Assembly: GCA_001820255.1 (NCBI GenBank)
Contig: MHPA01000019.1
Span: 1 to 20,897 of the forward strand
Reading direction: 5' to 3'
Length of the DNA stretch: 20,897 nucleotides
Origin: Candidatus Staskawiczbacteria bacterium RIFCSPLOWO2_01_FULL_38_12b
Lineage (GTDB): Bacteria; Patescibacteriota; Minisyncoccia; Minisyncoccales; Staskawiczbacteraceae
The translations under genes were made by a program, and so were the position numbers. The notes under the pieces are model-generated. The model was not told the DNA's origin. It did not search any database and saw nothing but the letters and a program-made list of their open reading frames with translations. The stretch's first letter is position 1. Every line of letters begins with the position of its first letter. Below, piece by piece: positions 13,410 through 20,897 of this stretch.

Positions 13410-14528
13410 TTATTTGATGTTTAAATATTCTAATATTTCTCTGGCGATGGCGCGCGCCGCCAATGGTTTTGCAAATCGTAATGCGGCGGCTTTCATCTGT
13501 TCCAATTCTTGCGGGCGGGAAAATAAATAATCCAGTTTTGCCATAAAAAAGTTGGGATTTAAATTTCCCTGTTCAATGATAATGGCGGCTCCGGTTCTTG
13601 CGTATTGGTAAGCGTTTTTGGATTGGTGGTCGCCGGCTGAAGATGGCAACGGAATAATGATACTGGGTTTGCCGGTAGCCGCTATTTCAAAGATACTTCC
13701 CGCGCCTCCCCGGGAAATGACAAAGTCTGCCACTTTAAATACGTGTTTTAATTCTATCTCATTTAAGAAAGACCATGCATGGTAATATTTTTTAAGGTTT
13801 TGATCCAGCATCGTTTGGGCTTCTGCTTGTACCTGTTGGTAGTTTTTCTTGCCGCACATATGGATTACTTCGTAATTTTTTAAAAGATTATTGAGGATAT
13901 TTAATACAAAGTCATTAATAGGTTCCGCTCCCTGTGAACCGCCCCAAAAGAAAAGAATGGGTTTTTCAAAAGTAAGGTTGAATAGTTCTTTTGCAGATGT
14001 TACGCTGCCCTCCAGTAATTCTTTTAAAATGGGGTTGCCCACCAGTGAGGTTTTTTCCAGATCAAAATATTCTGTTTTTTCAAATGAAGTGAATATTTTT
14101 TTTGCAAAGTGGGACGAGATTCTGTTGGACATTCCCGGCACGGCGTCGGACTCATGCAAAAATACGGGAATCATCAATACTCTTGCGGCAAGTACCACCA
14201 CAAAAGACCCCGAGCCTCCTTTGCTAAATACCAGCGCTGGCCGCCTAAAAAGCAACAGGAAAAAACTTTGTAAAAAACCAAGCGGTATTTTAAATAACAC
14301 ATCGGTAATATTTTCAAAAGAAAAATATCGACGTATTTTGCCCGACACGATGGCGTACGCTTTAATATTTTCCTGTTCCAGTAGGCGCAATGAAAGTTGG
14401 TTGCCATGTCCCATGTAATAAAGAGAAATATCTTTACTGTCTGACAGTCTTCGTGTTTCTCTTGCGATGGCAATAATGGGAAAAAGATGTCCGCCGGTTC
14501 CCCCGCCAGTAAATAATATTTTTTTCAT
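13410..14528 (-). CDS. murG: UDP-GlcNAc:lipid I N-acetylglucosaminyltransferase
   Basis: Peripheral membrane GT-B glycosyltransferase that turns lipid I into lipid II on the inner face of the membrane. The 372 residues show the N-terminal glycine-rich loop FTGGGTGGHLFP, the acceptor-side HESDAVPGMSNR, the second glycine loop FWGGSQGAEPIN and the donor-binding block ISRGGAGSIFEIAATGKPSI, followed by PLPSSAGDHQSKNA. These are the standard MurG signatures in order. It lies downstream of murL-murD and ftsW in the same direction, though element D (177 bp, fully foldable) stands between ftsW and murG. gltX follows after one base. Confidence 0.97.
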   Translation of the reverse strand: MKKILFTGGGTGGHLFPIIAIARETRRLSDSKDISLYYMGHGNQLSLRLLEQENIKAYAIVSGKIRRYFSFENITDVLFKIPLGFLQSFFLLLFRRPALVFSKGGSGSFVVVLAARVLMIPVFLHESDAVPGMSNRISSHFAKKIFTSFEKTEYFDLEKTSLVGNPILKELLEGSVTSAKELFNLTFEKPILFFWGGSQGAEPINDFVLNILNNLLKNYEVIHMCGKKNYQQVQAEAQTMLDQNLKKYYHAWSFLNEIELKHVFKVADFVISRGGAGSIFEIAATGKPSIIIPLPSSAGDHQSKNAYQYARTGAAIIIEQGNLNPNFFMAKLDYLFSRPQELEQMKAAALRFAKPLAARAIAREILEYLNIK

Positions 14529-14534
14529 GATAGT

Positions 14535-14711
14535 TACTTTAAATTACGAAACTCCATGTGAAGAAGAATTTTCGGGCTCTTTGCGGATAATTTTGCCGGC
14601 ATGGCCGTAAAAATGTGTTAAACGTATGCGTGGCTACGTTTAAACATTTTTCCACCCATGCCGCCAAAATTCTCTCGCAAATAGCCTCGAGGAGTTTCGT
14701 AATTTAAAGTA
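14535..14711. mobile_element. TIR element D (MITE-like, 177 bp) inside the mur cluster
   Basis: The 21-bp ends 14535-14555 and 14691-14711 are exact inverted repeats (beginning TACTTTAAATTACGAAACTC). Further nested arms pair, for example GCTCTTTGCG with CGCAAATAGC and ATTTTGCCGGCATGG with CCCATGCCGCCAAAAT, and TAAAAATGTGTTAAACGT with ACGTTTAAACATTTTT, so nearly the whole element can fold. It fills the gap between ftsW and murG and would be part of their mRNA. Confidence 0.8.
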
Positions 14712-14712
14712 G

Positions 14713-15837
14713 TTAGCCGTTTTTAGATATATTTAATAATAACCCTACGCCGATAAGTTCCGCAATAACGTGCGACCCTCCGTAAGAAAAGAAAGGCAGA
14801 GGAATTCCGCTTAGGGGAAATAAGCCAATGTTTGAAGCAATATTAATAAAGGCTTGCAATACGATCCAGACCGTAATGCCGATGGCGGTAAATTTACCAA
14901 ATGGGGTATCAGATTCATTTGCTATTTTAAATCCTAAGTATAAAAACAGTAAAAATAGTAAAACCAATATGGTGCCCCCGACTATCCCCGTTTCTTCTCC
15001 TAAGATGGCAAACATTGAATCCGACATGGTCTGGGGTAAAAATCCGAATTTTTGCGTGGACATCCCAAGCCCTTTGCCAAAAATTCCTCCAGAGCCAACG
15101 GCTATCAATGATTGTTTTACTTGCAGTCCTATGCCCAAGGGATCGGTTTCGGGGTGTAAAAAAATTAACAGACGCTGGACTCGATAAGGTTCTTTTATGA
15201 TTAATACTAGGGCGCTTATTGCAATAATGACGGCCAGCACTATGGTGTGCAAAATATTTTTTTGAGCAGTAAAATAAATGCAAAGCAATGCAATCATAAT
15301 GATGCCCAGGGTGCTTAAGTCTCTTTGAAAAACAAACACAATCGCAATGATTGCTAAAAAAGCAAGAAACGGTAAAAAAGATCGTATGAAATTATAATAC
15401 CCCTTTTTTGCCATGGGAATCCAGCCTTTTTTAAAACGTTCAAGCCCCCTATTGGAAAACCAGGCGGAAAGATATAAAATGGCATTTATCTTAAAAAATT
15501 CTGATGGCTGGAAGGTATTGTTTCCAATGCTAATCCAGCGTTTTGCTCCTAAAAGTTTAGTTCCTACTATGGGTAAAAAAACCGCGATTAAGAGTAGAAA
15601 ATTTATTATTAGCAGTATCGGGGTTATTTTTTTTAAAAAAGACAAAGGAATTTTATAAAAAATAAATCCCAATACAAGGCCGATAGATACGGAAAATAAT
15701 TGGTGGAACAAGTAATGATTAGTATTTCCAAACGCTTGTAAAGAAGGTATGGCTGAGAGCGTTGATAAAAATAACAAGCCGGTTACCAGCAAAAACCCCG
15801 ACAACATTAAAAAGTAATAATTTATATGGCGTTTCAT
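14713..15837 (-). CDS. ftsW: SEDS-family peptidoglycan polymerase FtsW
   Basis: Polytopic membrane protein of 374 aa with about ten hydrophobic segments. SEDS proteins polymerise lipid II into glycan strands together with a class B penicillin-binding protein; FtsW does so at the division septum. Seen here: SIGNNTFQPSEFFKINAILY, LIAVGSGGIFGKGLGMSTQK, FLPQTMSDSMFAILGEETGI and the C-terminal GLFPLSGIPLPFFSYGGSHV, all SEDS signatures. RodA is the alternative, but the position between murD and murG matches FtsW in division and cell-wall clusters. Its ATG overlaps the stop of the murL-murD gene (ATGA), so the two are translationally coupled. Confidence 0.92.
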   Translation of the reverse strand: MKRHINYYFLMLSGFLLVTGLLFLSTLSAIPSLQAFGNTNHYLFHQLFSVSIGLVLGFIFYKIPLSFLKKITPILLIINFLLLIAVFLPIVGTKLLGAKRWISIGNNTFQPSEFFKINAILYLSAWFSNRGLERFKKGWIPMAKKGYYNFIRSFLPFLAFLAIIAIVFVFQRDLSTLGIIMIALLCIYFTAQKNILHTIVLAVIIAISALVLIIKEPYRVQRLLIFLHPETDPLGIGLQVKQSLIAVGSGGIFGKGLGMSTQKFGFLPQTMSDSMFAILGEETGIVGGTILVLLFLLFLYLGFKIANESDTPFGKFTAIGITVWIVLQAFINIASNIGLFPLSGIPLPFFSYGGSHVIAELIGVGLLLNISKNG

Positions 15838-18389
15838 TGCAACTTGGCTAATTTTTTTACTGATTTTTTAAATGCGTTCCCTTTTTGTTCAAAATTTTTC
15901 CATAAAGAATAACTTGGCGAGGCGCATGATAACAAGCAAACCTGGCCCGGTTTGGTGTGGCGATAAGCGAACAAAACCGCCTGTTCCATGCTGTTGGTTT
16001 TAAGAATATTTAAACCTTCAGTATTTTTAAGCATCCTGGTGCCGCTTTCAGGGAATAGCACAATATTCTTTATGTTATATTTTTTTATGGTTTTTTCCAA
16101 TGGTGTAAAATCATATCCCCGGTCGGTTCCGCCCAAAAAAATGGTGCCAATATTTGGGATGGCTTTAATGGCCATGATGGTAGAATCGGGTGTGGTTGAA
16201 ATAGCATCATCATAAAATAAAATTCCCTGGTAGTTTCCAATAAATTCCAATCGGTGGGGCAAGCCTTTAAATTTTATGATGGTATTTTTTATAACCGCAT
16301 CGGGAATGTTAAAAAGTTTTGCAACACAAATAGCAGCTTTTATATTATCTTTATTATGCTCTCCCAATAACGGAATGTCACTGTCTTTTACAGGAATATC
16401 TTTGGCAAACGGAATCGGCTTGCCTTGGTAATTTTTAAGCCAGCCCAAAGATAGCTTGTTTTTTGGATTATAAATAACATAGTCATTTTTATTTTGAAAA
16501 CGTATGATGTTTTGTTTTGCTTGATAATAATTTTTAACATTACCATGGTAATCCATGTGTTCGGGAAATAAATTAGTGACAACGGCAATATCGGGCGAAA
16601 ATACTAAGTCATCTAGTTGGGCGCTAGAAAGCTCCAAAACAAACACCGTATCTTTTTTTATGGGCTTTAATAAGGCTTGGAGCATGGGTTTGCCGATGTT
16701 TCCAAGAAGCTCTACGGGCTTGTGGGCTTGTTTTAATATTCCATAAATTAACGTGGAAGTAGTGCTTTTCCCTTTGCTTCCCGTAACTCCTATAATAGTA
16801 TGCTTCCCTTTTGTTTTTGAGAAAAAAGTATTGGTGGCCGTGGTGTATGGAATGGTTACCAGTTCTTTTTTAATGCCCGGAGTTTTGATGGCCATGTCAA
16901 ATTCTTTTTGTTTTTCCAAATAGCCGCTCCCCTCTTTTTGGTCGGCAATGCCAATGCGCAGTTTTGGATATATTTTTTTAAGGTATTTTTTTGAAATTTC
17001 GCCTTCTTTCCCAAATCCCATAATAAGCGCCGACTCCATGCCCAAAAACTTGAATGCTTCGGGAATACACGAATTTTTATTGGTATTAAAAACTTCTTTA
17101 TGATACACCGCTTTGTTGGCCAAATGTCGCACAATAAAATCATCCTTGAAGTTTTTACCGGCCAAAACCAGTGCGGTTTGAGCTTCTTGGAATGTGCCCA
17201 CGCAGTCAAAGGGTTTTGCGGCGCCCATTCCCAGTATATCTTTAAATGACGGCAAAAGGCTTTGGTCTTGGTAGAGGTTTTTTTTAAAAATACTTAGTAA
17301 TGTTTTTTTTTCTAAAAATGCCGAAAGCAAAGTAAAAACAAAAACGCATTTGGCGCATTGTCCGCACCATAATGTATTATTTTTATTTCCCACAAGGGTG
17401 AAGTTTTTATTGCAGCTTGAAAAATACGGGAAATACTTTCTCTGTCTGGAAAAAAGCTTTACAATCCGTATTTCATAAAAACTGCGCAGTAAAGAAAAGT
17501 AAAACACATCGCCAGTTACGGAGTTTTTTATATAATCTTGAAATAGCGTTTCAAATTCAAACGATTTGCTCCATTGGTGATTAATCTCCAATCCTTTGTA
17601 GGTAAGATTCCCAAAATTACTGCTATGTTCGTTTCCCATAATTACATAGGAATACCGGTACAATACCGCCGATAGTACGCCTAAAAAAGCGTATATCGCC
17701 GAAATAGGAATGTGTCCATTGTATTGATGTTGCTGGAACACTTTTTTATCAAGCCGACGCCCTATGGTAAGGCTTTTGATGTTTGCGGTTTTTATTATTT
17801 TTTTTACCAAGGGCGACTCTTTATTAGTGGCTACCACGAATGCTTCAATGTCAAATTTACCTTCTTTTAATAATTGAGCTGCGACAATCGAATCCTTCCC
17901 TCCCCCCATTCCCACCAGGCACTTATTATTTTTTCCCAAGGAGCAGGAAACTTCTTTCACATTTTTATGATAAGGAAATTTCGGGGAATTATTTGGATTT
18001 AATTTGTTTACATAAAAAAATTCGCCCAAACCTTTTTTATATATGGTATTCCAAAAATCAGCCTCTTTTTTTGATAGTTTATAAGGCGTTGTTACCTTTG
18101 TCGCATCCGCTTTTGGCGAGACCTCGCTTTCATTGCCAAATTTTATAAGGGGCGGGCAATAAAACTTATAGTAACTGATGCCCAGCATCAGGTGTAGGCT
18201 TTCCAGTAATTTTTTAATTACTTCTTTGGGAAGGCCTTGCAAATTGGGTATTTTAGGCAGGGTTATGGTTTCGGTAAAAACCAGTGGGTCTTGGCCATTA
18301 AATACCGTTTTGTAACTAAAAAGAATCCTTTTTTTGTCAGGTTCAAAAGTATATGAAGTGAATTCAAAAATAGTGGCTTTTGGTTGCAT
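15834..18389 (-). CDS. MurL-MurD fusion: muramoyl-dipeptide glutamate epimerase and ligase
   Basis: An 851-aa fusion. Residues 1 to about 445 resemble MurL, the UDP-MurNAc-L-Ala-L-Glu epimerase described in Xanthomonas oryzae: an ATP-pyrophosphatase-like loop VGMGGGKDSIVAAQLL (about 159-174), MGNEHSSNFGN, and a cysteine cluster WCGQCAKCVFVF (about 339-350). Residues about 450-851 are a Mur ligase of MurD type: Rossmann start SALIMGFGKEGE, ATP loop GVTGSKGKSTT (about 531-541), FPEHMDYHG, KGLPHRLEFI and LLSCASPSYSLWKNFEQKG. Where E. coli MurD has NDSKATN, this has DDAISTTP (about 727-734), as I recall for MurD2 enzymes that add L-Glu. The inferred role is to add L-Glu to UDP-MurNAc-L-Ala and invert it to D-Glu in one polypeptide. 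It opens the cluster ahead of ftsW and has its own promoter. Confidence 0.88.
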   Translation of the reverse strand: MQPKATIFEFTSYTFEPDKKRILFSYKTVFNGQDPLVFTETITLPKIPNLQGLPKEVIKKLLESLHLMLGISYYKFYCPPLIKFGNESEVSPKADATKVTTPYKLSKKEADFWNTIYKKGLGEFFYVNKLNPNNSPKFPYHKNVKEVSCSLGKNNKCLVGMGGGKDSIVAAQLLKEGKFDIEAFVVATNKESPLVKKIIKTANIKSLTIGRRLDKKVFQQHQYNGHIPISAIYAFLGVLSAVLYRYSYVIMGNEHSSNFGNLTYKGLEINHQWSKSFEFETLFQDYIKNSVTGDVFYFSLLRSFYEIRIVKLFSRQRKYFPYFSSCNKNFTLVGNKNNTLWCGQCAKCVFVFTLLSAFLEKKTLLSIFKKNLYQDQSLLPSFKDILGMGAAKPFDCVGTFQEAQTALVLAGKNFKDDFIVRHLANKAVYHKEVFNTNKNSCIPEAFKFLGMESALIMGFGKEGEISKKYLKKIYPKLRIGIADQKEGSGYLEKQKEFDMAIKTPGIKKELVTIPYTTATNTFFSKTKGKHTIIGVTGSKGKSTTSTLIYGILKQAHKPVELLGNIGKPMLQALLKPIKKDTVFVLELSSAQLDDLVFSPDIAVVTNLFPEHMDYHGNVKNYYQAKQNIIRFQNKNDYVIYNPKNKLSLGWLKNYQGKPIPFAKDIPVKDSDIPLLGEHNKDNIKAAICVAKLFNIPDAVIKNTIIKFKGLPHRLEFIGNYQGILFYDDAISTTPDSTIMAIKAIPNIGTIFLGGTDRGYDFTPLEKTIKKYNIKNIVLFPESGTRMLKNTEGLNILKTNSMEQAVLFAYRHTKPGQVCLLSCASPSYSLWKNFEQKGNAFKKSVKKLAKLQ

Positions 18390-18400
18390 AATATTTCATT

Positions 18401-18428
18401 ATTATATCAAAAATAGGCTATTTTACAA
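18401..18428 (-). promoter_or_regulatory. Promoter of the murL-murD/ftsW cluster
   Basis: On the minus strand TTGTAA (18423-18428), a 16-nt spacer and a perfect TATAAT (18401-18406), with only 11 nt from the -10 to the ATG. The predicted leader is about 5 nt, so the mRNA would be nearly leaderless. Confidence 0.6.
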
Positions 18429-18443
18429 CATGAATTATTATTA

Positions 18444-18619
18444 TACCTTGAATTACGAAATGGACATTTAAAATGAATTTTCTTGTCTTTTCTTCAATTT
18501 TTGGCTAGAAATCTGCTATAATTTTTTCCCGTAGCCGTAGGCTACGATAAAAAATTCTATCAAATTTCTATCTCAAAAATTGAAGAAAATCCAAAGAAAC
18601 CATTTCGTAGCTCAAGGTA
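18444..18619. mobile_element. TIR element E (MITE-like, 176 bp)
   Basis: TACCTTGAATTACGAAATGG (18444-18463) matches the complement of 18600-18619 in 18 of 20 positions. Nested arms: TTCTTCAATTTTT with AAAAATTGAAGAA, and ATAATTTTTTcccGTAGCC with GGCTACgATAAAAAATT. The inner CTATAATTTTT...AAAAATTCTATCAAATTT is shared with element A. It lies between the murL-murD promoter and the purB terminator. Confidence 0.8.
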
Positions 18620-18642
18620 TCATAAAATGATGAAATAAAAAA

Positions 18643-18665
18643 GGCGTCGTCGTTTGACAATCGCC
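18643..18665 (-). terminator. Probable terminator of purB
   Basis: On the minus strand GGCG...GTC-AAAC-GAC...CGCC folds with internal mismatches and is followed by T6 (18637-18642). It begins 15 nt after the purB stop. The stem is weak, but the U-run and position fit. Confidence 0.5.
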
Positions 18666-18680
18666 CCTATTGTTATGCCA

Positions 18681-20054
18681 TCAAAGGCCGAGTTTTTGCT
18701 TCCATCTTTTTGCTATCACTTTCGCCTTCCTTGAGGCAATGCCGGTGTAAAGAACCGGATTTGAAATAATATTACGTTGATGTGCTGTCATTTTATTAAT
18801 ATATTTTTCCAGCTCTTTATCTTCATTAATAATTTCTTGGAGCGATCGGCGTTCACGTTGTGCTTTTACTGTGAGTATTTTTACGGCTTGATGGGCATTG
18901 GGGTGGCCCAGTGCCGCCAAAATAATATACAGCGGTTCGGCAAGTACTAAATCTTTTTGCATAGCAAGGTTGCGCACAATATTGGATTGGTCAATGACAA
19001 GTTTTTTCATCGTTGTTGTCATTCGCTTTATCATCAAAATGGTATAGGCAAATATTTCAATATGTGTGCGCCCTGAAGCGGAATTGGTAAGATCTCGCTG
19101 ATGTTCGCTTATCTGATCCATAAATACCGCGCTCATGCGAGAATTTACAATTTTGCCCATACTTTCAATGTTTTCAAAGTTAATCGGATTACGCTTTTGG
19201 GGCATCGTAGAAGAGCCCACCTGATCTGTTTCAAATTTTTCCCCCACTTCTCCGATTTCTGTGCGTTGAAGATTCCGCATATCTCGGGCCAGGTTTGAGA
19301 GAATGCCCGCTATGATAGTGGTTTCGCACAGGGTGCGCGCCATAGCTTCCGGCGGCGCAATTTGCGTGGAATGTTCGGCAGGCTTTAACCCTAACTCCGC
19401 CAGTACTTCCTCTTCAAAATTTTCAGGCTCATGGAAAAAGAGCGAAGAAGCGTTATAGGCCCCCGCCGCTCCTGAAAACTTGCCTTTTATATTTTTTGCA
19501 AGTTCTTGTATGGTTTCAATGGAGGCGCCAAGGCGTGAAACGTATTCTGCCAGGGCAAATCCAAAGGTAATAGGGACGGCGTGTTGTCCGTGCGTTCTAC
19601 CGATTTGCACGGTGTCAGCTTCCCTAAGGGTAATCTCTATGAGAACTTTTTCCAAATCAAAAAGCGAGGGAATAACGACATCATGTATTAGCGCATTAAT
19701 CTGCACCGCCCTTGCGCAATCAATGATATCGTAGGAGGTTGCGGTCATATGGACAAATGGCTTTGCCTGGTCGCTTACTTTTGCCTGGATGCAATTTACC
19801 AGCGCCCTGATGTCGTGCCCGATTCGTTTTTCTTCTTGGTACACCTGGTCGGTTGTTATTTGCCTGCAGGCATCTTCAATTTCTTTTACTGTTTCTTGGG
19901 AACATAATCCGTAGCGACATAACGTTCTGACAAGAGCAATTTCCACTAAAAGTTTGTAGCGGGTAAATGCATTTTCCGACAAACAGGCTACTGTCTGTTG
20001 GTCAACATACCGAAAATCAAGCGGCGAAATACTGTCGAATTGATCGGAATCCAT
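18681..20054 (-). CDS. purB: Adenylosuccinate lyase
   Basis: Member of the fumarase/aspartase superfamily; releases fumarate from adenylosuccinate to give AMP, and from SAICAR in de novo purine synthesis. The 457 residues show the superfamily signature SSTMPQKRNPINFE (catalytic Ser loop), the catalytic His block GRTHGQHAVPITFG, and the substrate-binding HMTATSYDI and GHDIRALV. The length is normal. No other purine genes are nearby, so here it may serve only AMP formation from IMP together with PurA, wherever that is encoded. The start at 20054 is fixed by a Shine-Dalgarno 6 nt upstream. It begins 16 nt after the glycosylase stop, so the two are probably co-transcribed. Confidence 0.95.
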   Translation of the reverse strand: MDSDQFDSISPLDFRYVDQQTVACLSENAFTRYKLLVEIALVRTLCRYGLCSQETVKEIEDACRQITTDQVYQEEKRIGHDIRALVNCIQAKVSDQAKPFVHMTATSYDIIDCARAVQINALIHDVVIPSLFDLEKVLIEITLREADTVQIGRTHGQHAVPITFGFALAEYVSRLGASIETIQELAKNIKGKFSGAAGAYNASSLFFHEPENFEEEVLAELGLKPAEHSTQIAPPEAMARTLCETTIIAGILSNLARDMRNLQRTEIGEVGEKFETDQVGSSTMPQKRNPINFENIESMGKIVNSRMSAVFMDQISEHQRDLTNSASGRTHIEIFAYTILMIKRMTTTMKKLVIDQSNIVRNLAMQKDLVLAEPLYIILAALGHPNAHQAVKILTVKAQRERRSLQEIINEDKELEKYINKMTAHQRNIISNPVLYTGIASRKAKVIAKRWKQKLGL

Positions 20055-20060
20055 GGCATT

Positions 20061-20065
20061 CTCCT
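20061..20065 (-). promoter_or_regulatory. Shine-Dalgarno of purB
   Basis: AGGAG on the minus strand with a 6-nt gap to the ATG at 20054. This selects that ATG over the out-of-frame ATG at 20059. Confidence 0.7.
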
Positions 20066-20070
20066 GGTTG

Positions 20071-20661
20071 TCAAAGAACGGGCGATTTTATTTCTTCCAC
20101 TTTTTTTAACATATTCGGCAGATTTTTAAAACCTTCCCCAAACGCTTTCATAGCTGTTGTGCCGCGTAATGCGGCGGCGGGGTGAAACATAGGGGCTACA
20201 TGCCATATTCTCGTTTTTCCATGAAATACCACCTCAAAAAGGTGCCCCTGGTCACGGCTGATTTTGGCATCCGGCAAAAAGTAATTCATGGAAAAACGCC
20301 CCAGTGGCACAATGATTTTAGGGTTGATAATTTCAATTTGGCGGGTTAAGTAGGGTTTGTAGGCCGTAATTTCTTCAGGTAAAGGATCGCGGTTTTCAGG
20401 TGGCCGGCGTTTTACGATATTAGTAATATAAACGTCTTCTTCTTTCCAACCAAGTTCGCGAATGTGTTTTCTTAACAATTGACCGGAGCGTCCAACGAAA
20501 GGCCGTATTTGTTGGTCTTCCACGGCTCCCGGCGCCTCGCCAATAAAAAGCACATCGCAATTCGGGTTTCCTTCGCCAAATATCAAATTGGTGCCAAGCG
20601 GAAGATTGTTATCATGTATTATTTCCTGTTCCAGTTTTTTTAAAGCTGATGCTTTATCCAT
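20071..20661 (-). CDS. Uracil-DNA glycosylase, family 4-like without Fe-S cysteines
   Basis: DNA repair enzyme that removes uracil from DNA. The 196-aa protein has the family 4/5 motifs: FIGEAPGAVEDQQIRPFVGR (motif A and the uracil pocket), ITNIVKRRPPENRDPLPEE, INPKIIVPLGRFSMNYF and the C-terminal MFHPAAALRG. Family 4 normally binds a [4Fe-4S] cluster through four cysteines; here only one Cys exists (in NPNCDVLF), and the positions before the GEGNP block and in ITAYKPYL lack them. The start at 20661 is preferred over 20706 because a promoter-like -10 (20686-20691) lies between them and the family begins near ALKKLEQEI. purB follows 16 nt downstream. Confidence 0.85.
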   Translation of the reverse strand: MDKASALKKLEQEIIHDNNLPLGTNLIFGEGNPNCDVLFIGEAPGAVEDQQIRPFVGRSGQLLRKHIRELGWKEEDVYITNIVKRRPPENRDPLPEEITAYKPYLTRQIEIINPKIIVPLGRFSMNYFLPDAKISRDQGHLFEVVFHGKTRIWHVAPMFHPAAALRGTTAMKAFGEGFKNLPNMLKKVEEIKSPVL

Positions 20662-20685
20662 AATAGTTATGATTTTTCTAACGAT

Positions 20686-20715
20686 ATCATATTTATGAGT
20701 TTGCAAGCAAGTAAA
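20686..20715 (-). promoter_or_regulatory. Possible promoter of the glycosylase-purB unit
   Basis: On the minus strand TTTACT (20710-20715), an 18-nt spacer and TATGAT (20686-20691). The predicted start leaves a leader of about 20 nt to the ATG at 20661. The -35 overlaps the U-tract of the upstream terminator. Confidence 0.4.
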
Positions 20716-20717
20716 AA

Positions 20718-20736
20718 GGCCACCTTTCTTGTGGCC
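20718..20736 (-). terminator. Terminator of the membrane-protein gene at the right edge
   Basis: GGCCAC (20718-20723) and GTGGCC (20731-20736) form a perfect 6-bp stem with a 7-nt loop; on the minus strand TTTTT follows (20713-20717). A second inverted repeat, AAACGGAGT/ACTCCGTTT (20759-20767 with 20783-20791), spans the stop codon of the same gene. Confidence 0.7.
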
Positions 20737-20769
20737 GGTTTGGGGTTTTTGGATTTTTAAACGGAGTTT

Positions 20770-20897
20770 TTATTTTTTAACCACTCCGTTTTCTTTCCAC
20801 TTTTCTTTGGTCCTTTCTTCAGCTCGTTCGACGGTTTTTTCCCGCCAAAACAAAATTCCGCCAGCGGACATGATCAGGATAGCCACAGCTATCCACC
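20770..20897 (-). CDS. C-terminal end of an unknown membrane protein (partial)
   Basis: The frame is open from the right window edge to TAA at 20770-20772, giving about 41 residues: WIAVAILIMSAGGILFW, a hydrophobic helix, then a charged tail REKTVERAEERTKEKWKENG ending in VVKK. This is the end of a membrane protein whose last helix is followed by a helical, lysine- and glutamate-rich cytoplasmic-type tail. The family cannot be named from this piece. A hairpin with a U-tract follows the stop, which supports it being a real gene end. Confidence 0.6.
   Translation of the reverse strand, partial: WIAVAILIMSAGGILFWREKTVERAEERTKEKWKENGVVKK

Noticed and set aside
17123..17139. A fifth recombinase-like site (TGTCGCACAATAAAA)
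   Set aside because: It is similar to the S2/S3 repeat in 14 of 16 positions but lies inside well-conserved murL-murD coding sequence far from the recombinase, so chance is likely.
1..20897. tRNA or rRNA genes
   Set aside because: I found no cloverleaf pattern with conserved T-loop sequence and no rRNA-like stretch in the intergenic regions; this was by eye only.

Overview
The window looks like part of a small, AT-rich bacterial genome of the candidate phyla radiation (Patescibacteria), most likely Parcubacteria-like. This rests on protein character: an aspartyl-tRNA synthetase without the GAD insertion, a MraY with an unusual active-site loop, a family 4-like uracil-DNA glycosylase with no Fe-S cysteines, bL9 present, and many intergenic hairpin repeats. 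TGA ends several genes with normal C-termini, so the standard bacterial code applies. The lineage call is inference from memory of these families, not from a search.

Layout. 1-5691 (+): tail of tyrS, aspS, a D-Ala-D-Ala carboxypeptidase, mraY and a terminator, then a C-terminal processing protease on its own (apparently leaderless) promoter, then rplI. 5692-7426: a long inverted repeat and pyrG (+), closed by a two-way terminator shared with rpmA (-). 7753-8269: repeats and a tiny membrane protein. 8270-8959: uppS (+), facing a decayed LAGLIDADG endonuclease-like gene (-) across a two-way terminator. 9578-11375: a tyrosine recombinase broken by one in-frame TGA and a small exported protein, bracketed by inverted 13-bp repeats. 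11484-11955: an isolated, unrecognised 117-aa gene with its own strong promoter, ribosome binding site and terminator. 11939-18389 (-): a cell-wall cluster murL-murD fusion, ftsW, murG, then gltX. 18681-20706 (-): purB and a uracil-DNA glycosylase. 20770-20897 (-): the tail of a membrane protein.

The genes concentrate on cell-wall precursor supply (uppS, mraY, murL-murD, murG, ftsW, dacA-like), translation (tyrS, aspS, gltX, rplI, rpmA) and nucleotides/DNA upkeep (pyrG, purB, udg). The fused MurL-MurD suggests that D-glutamate in peptidoglycan is made by adding L-Glu and then inverting it on the nucleotide precursor.

The most striking non-coding signal is a family of five intergenic elements (7835, 9589, 11397, 14535, 18444) with shared terminal inverted repeats TACYTTGAATTACGAAATGS and foldable interiors. 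A second palindromic family (GAGCAC core) sits directly before the start codons of aspS and rpmA, each time joined to an A/T palindrome that reaches or nearly reaches the ATG, and has a third copy inserted in frame inside the endonuclease-like gene.
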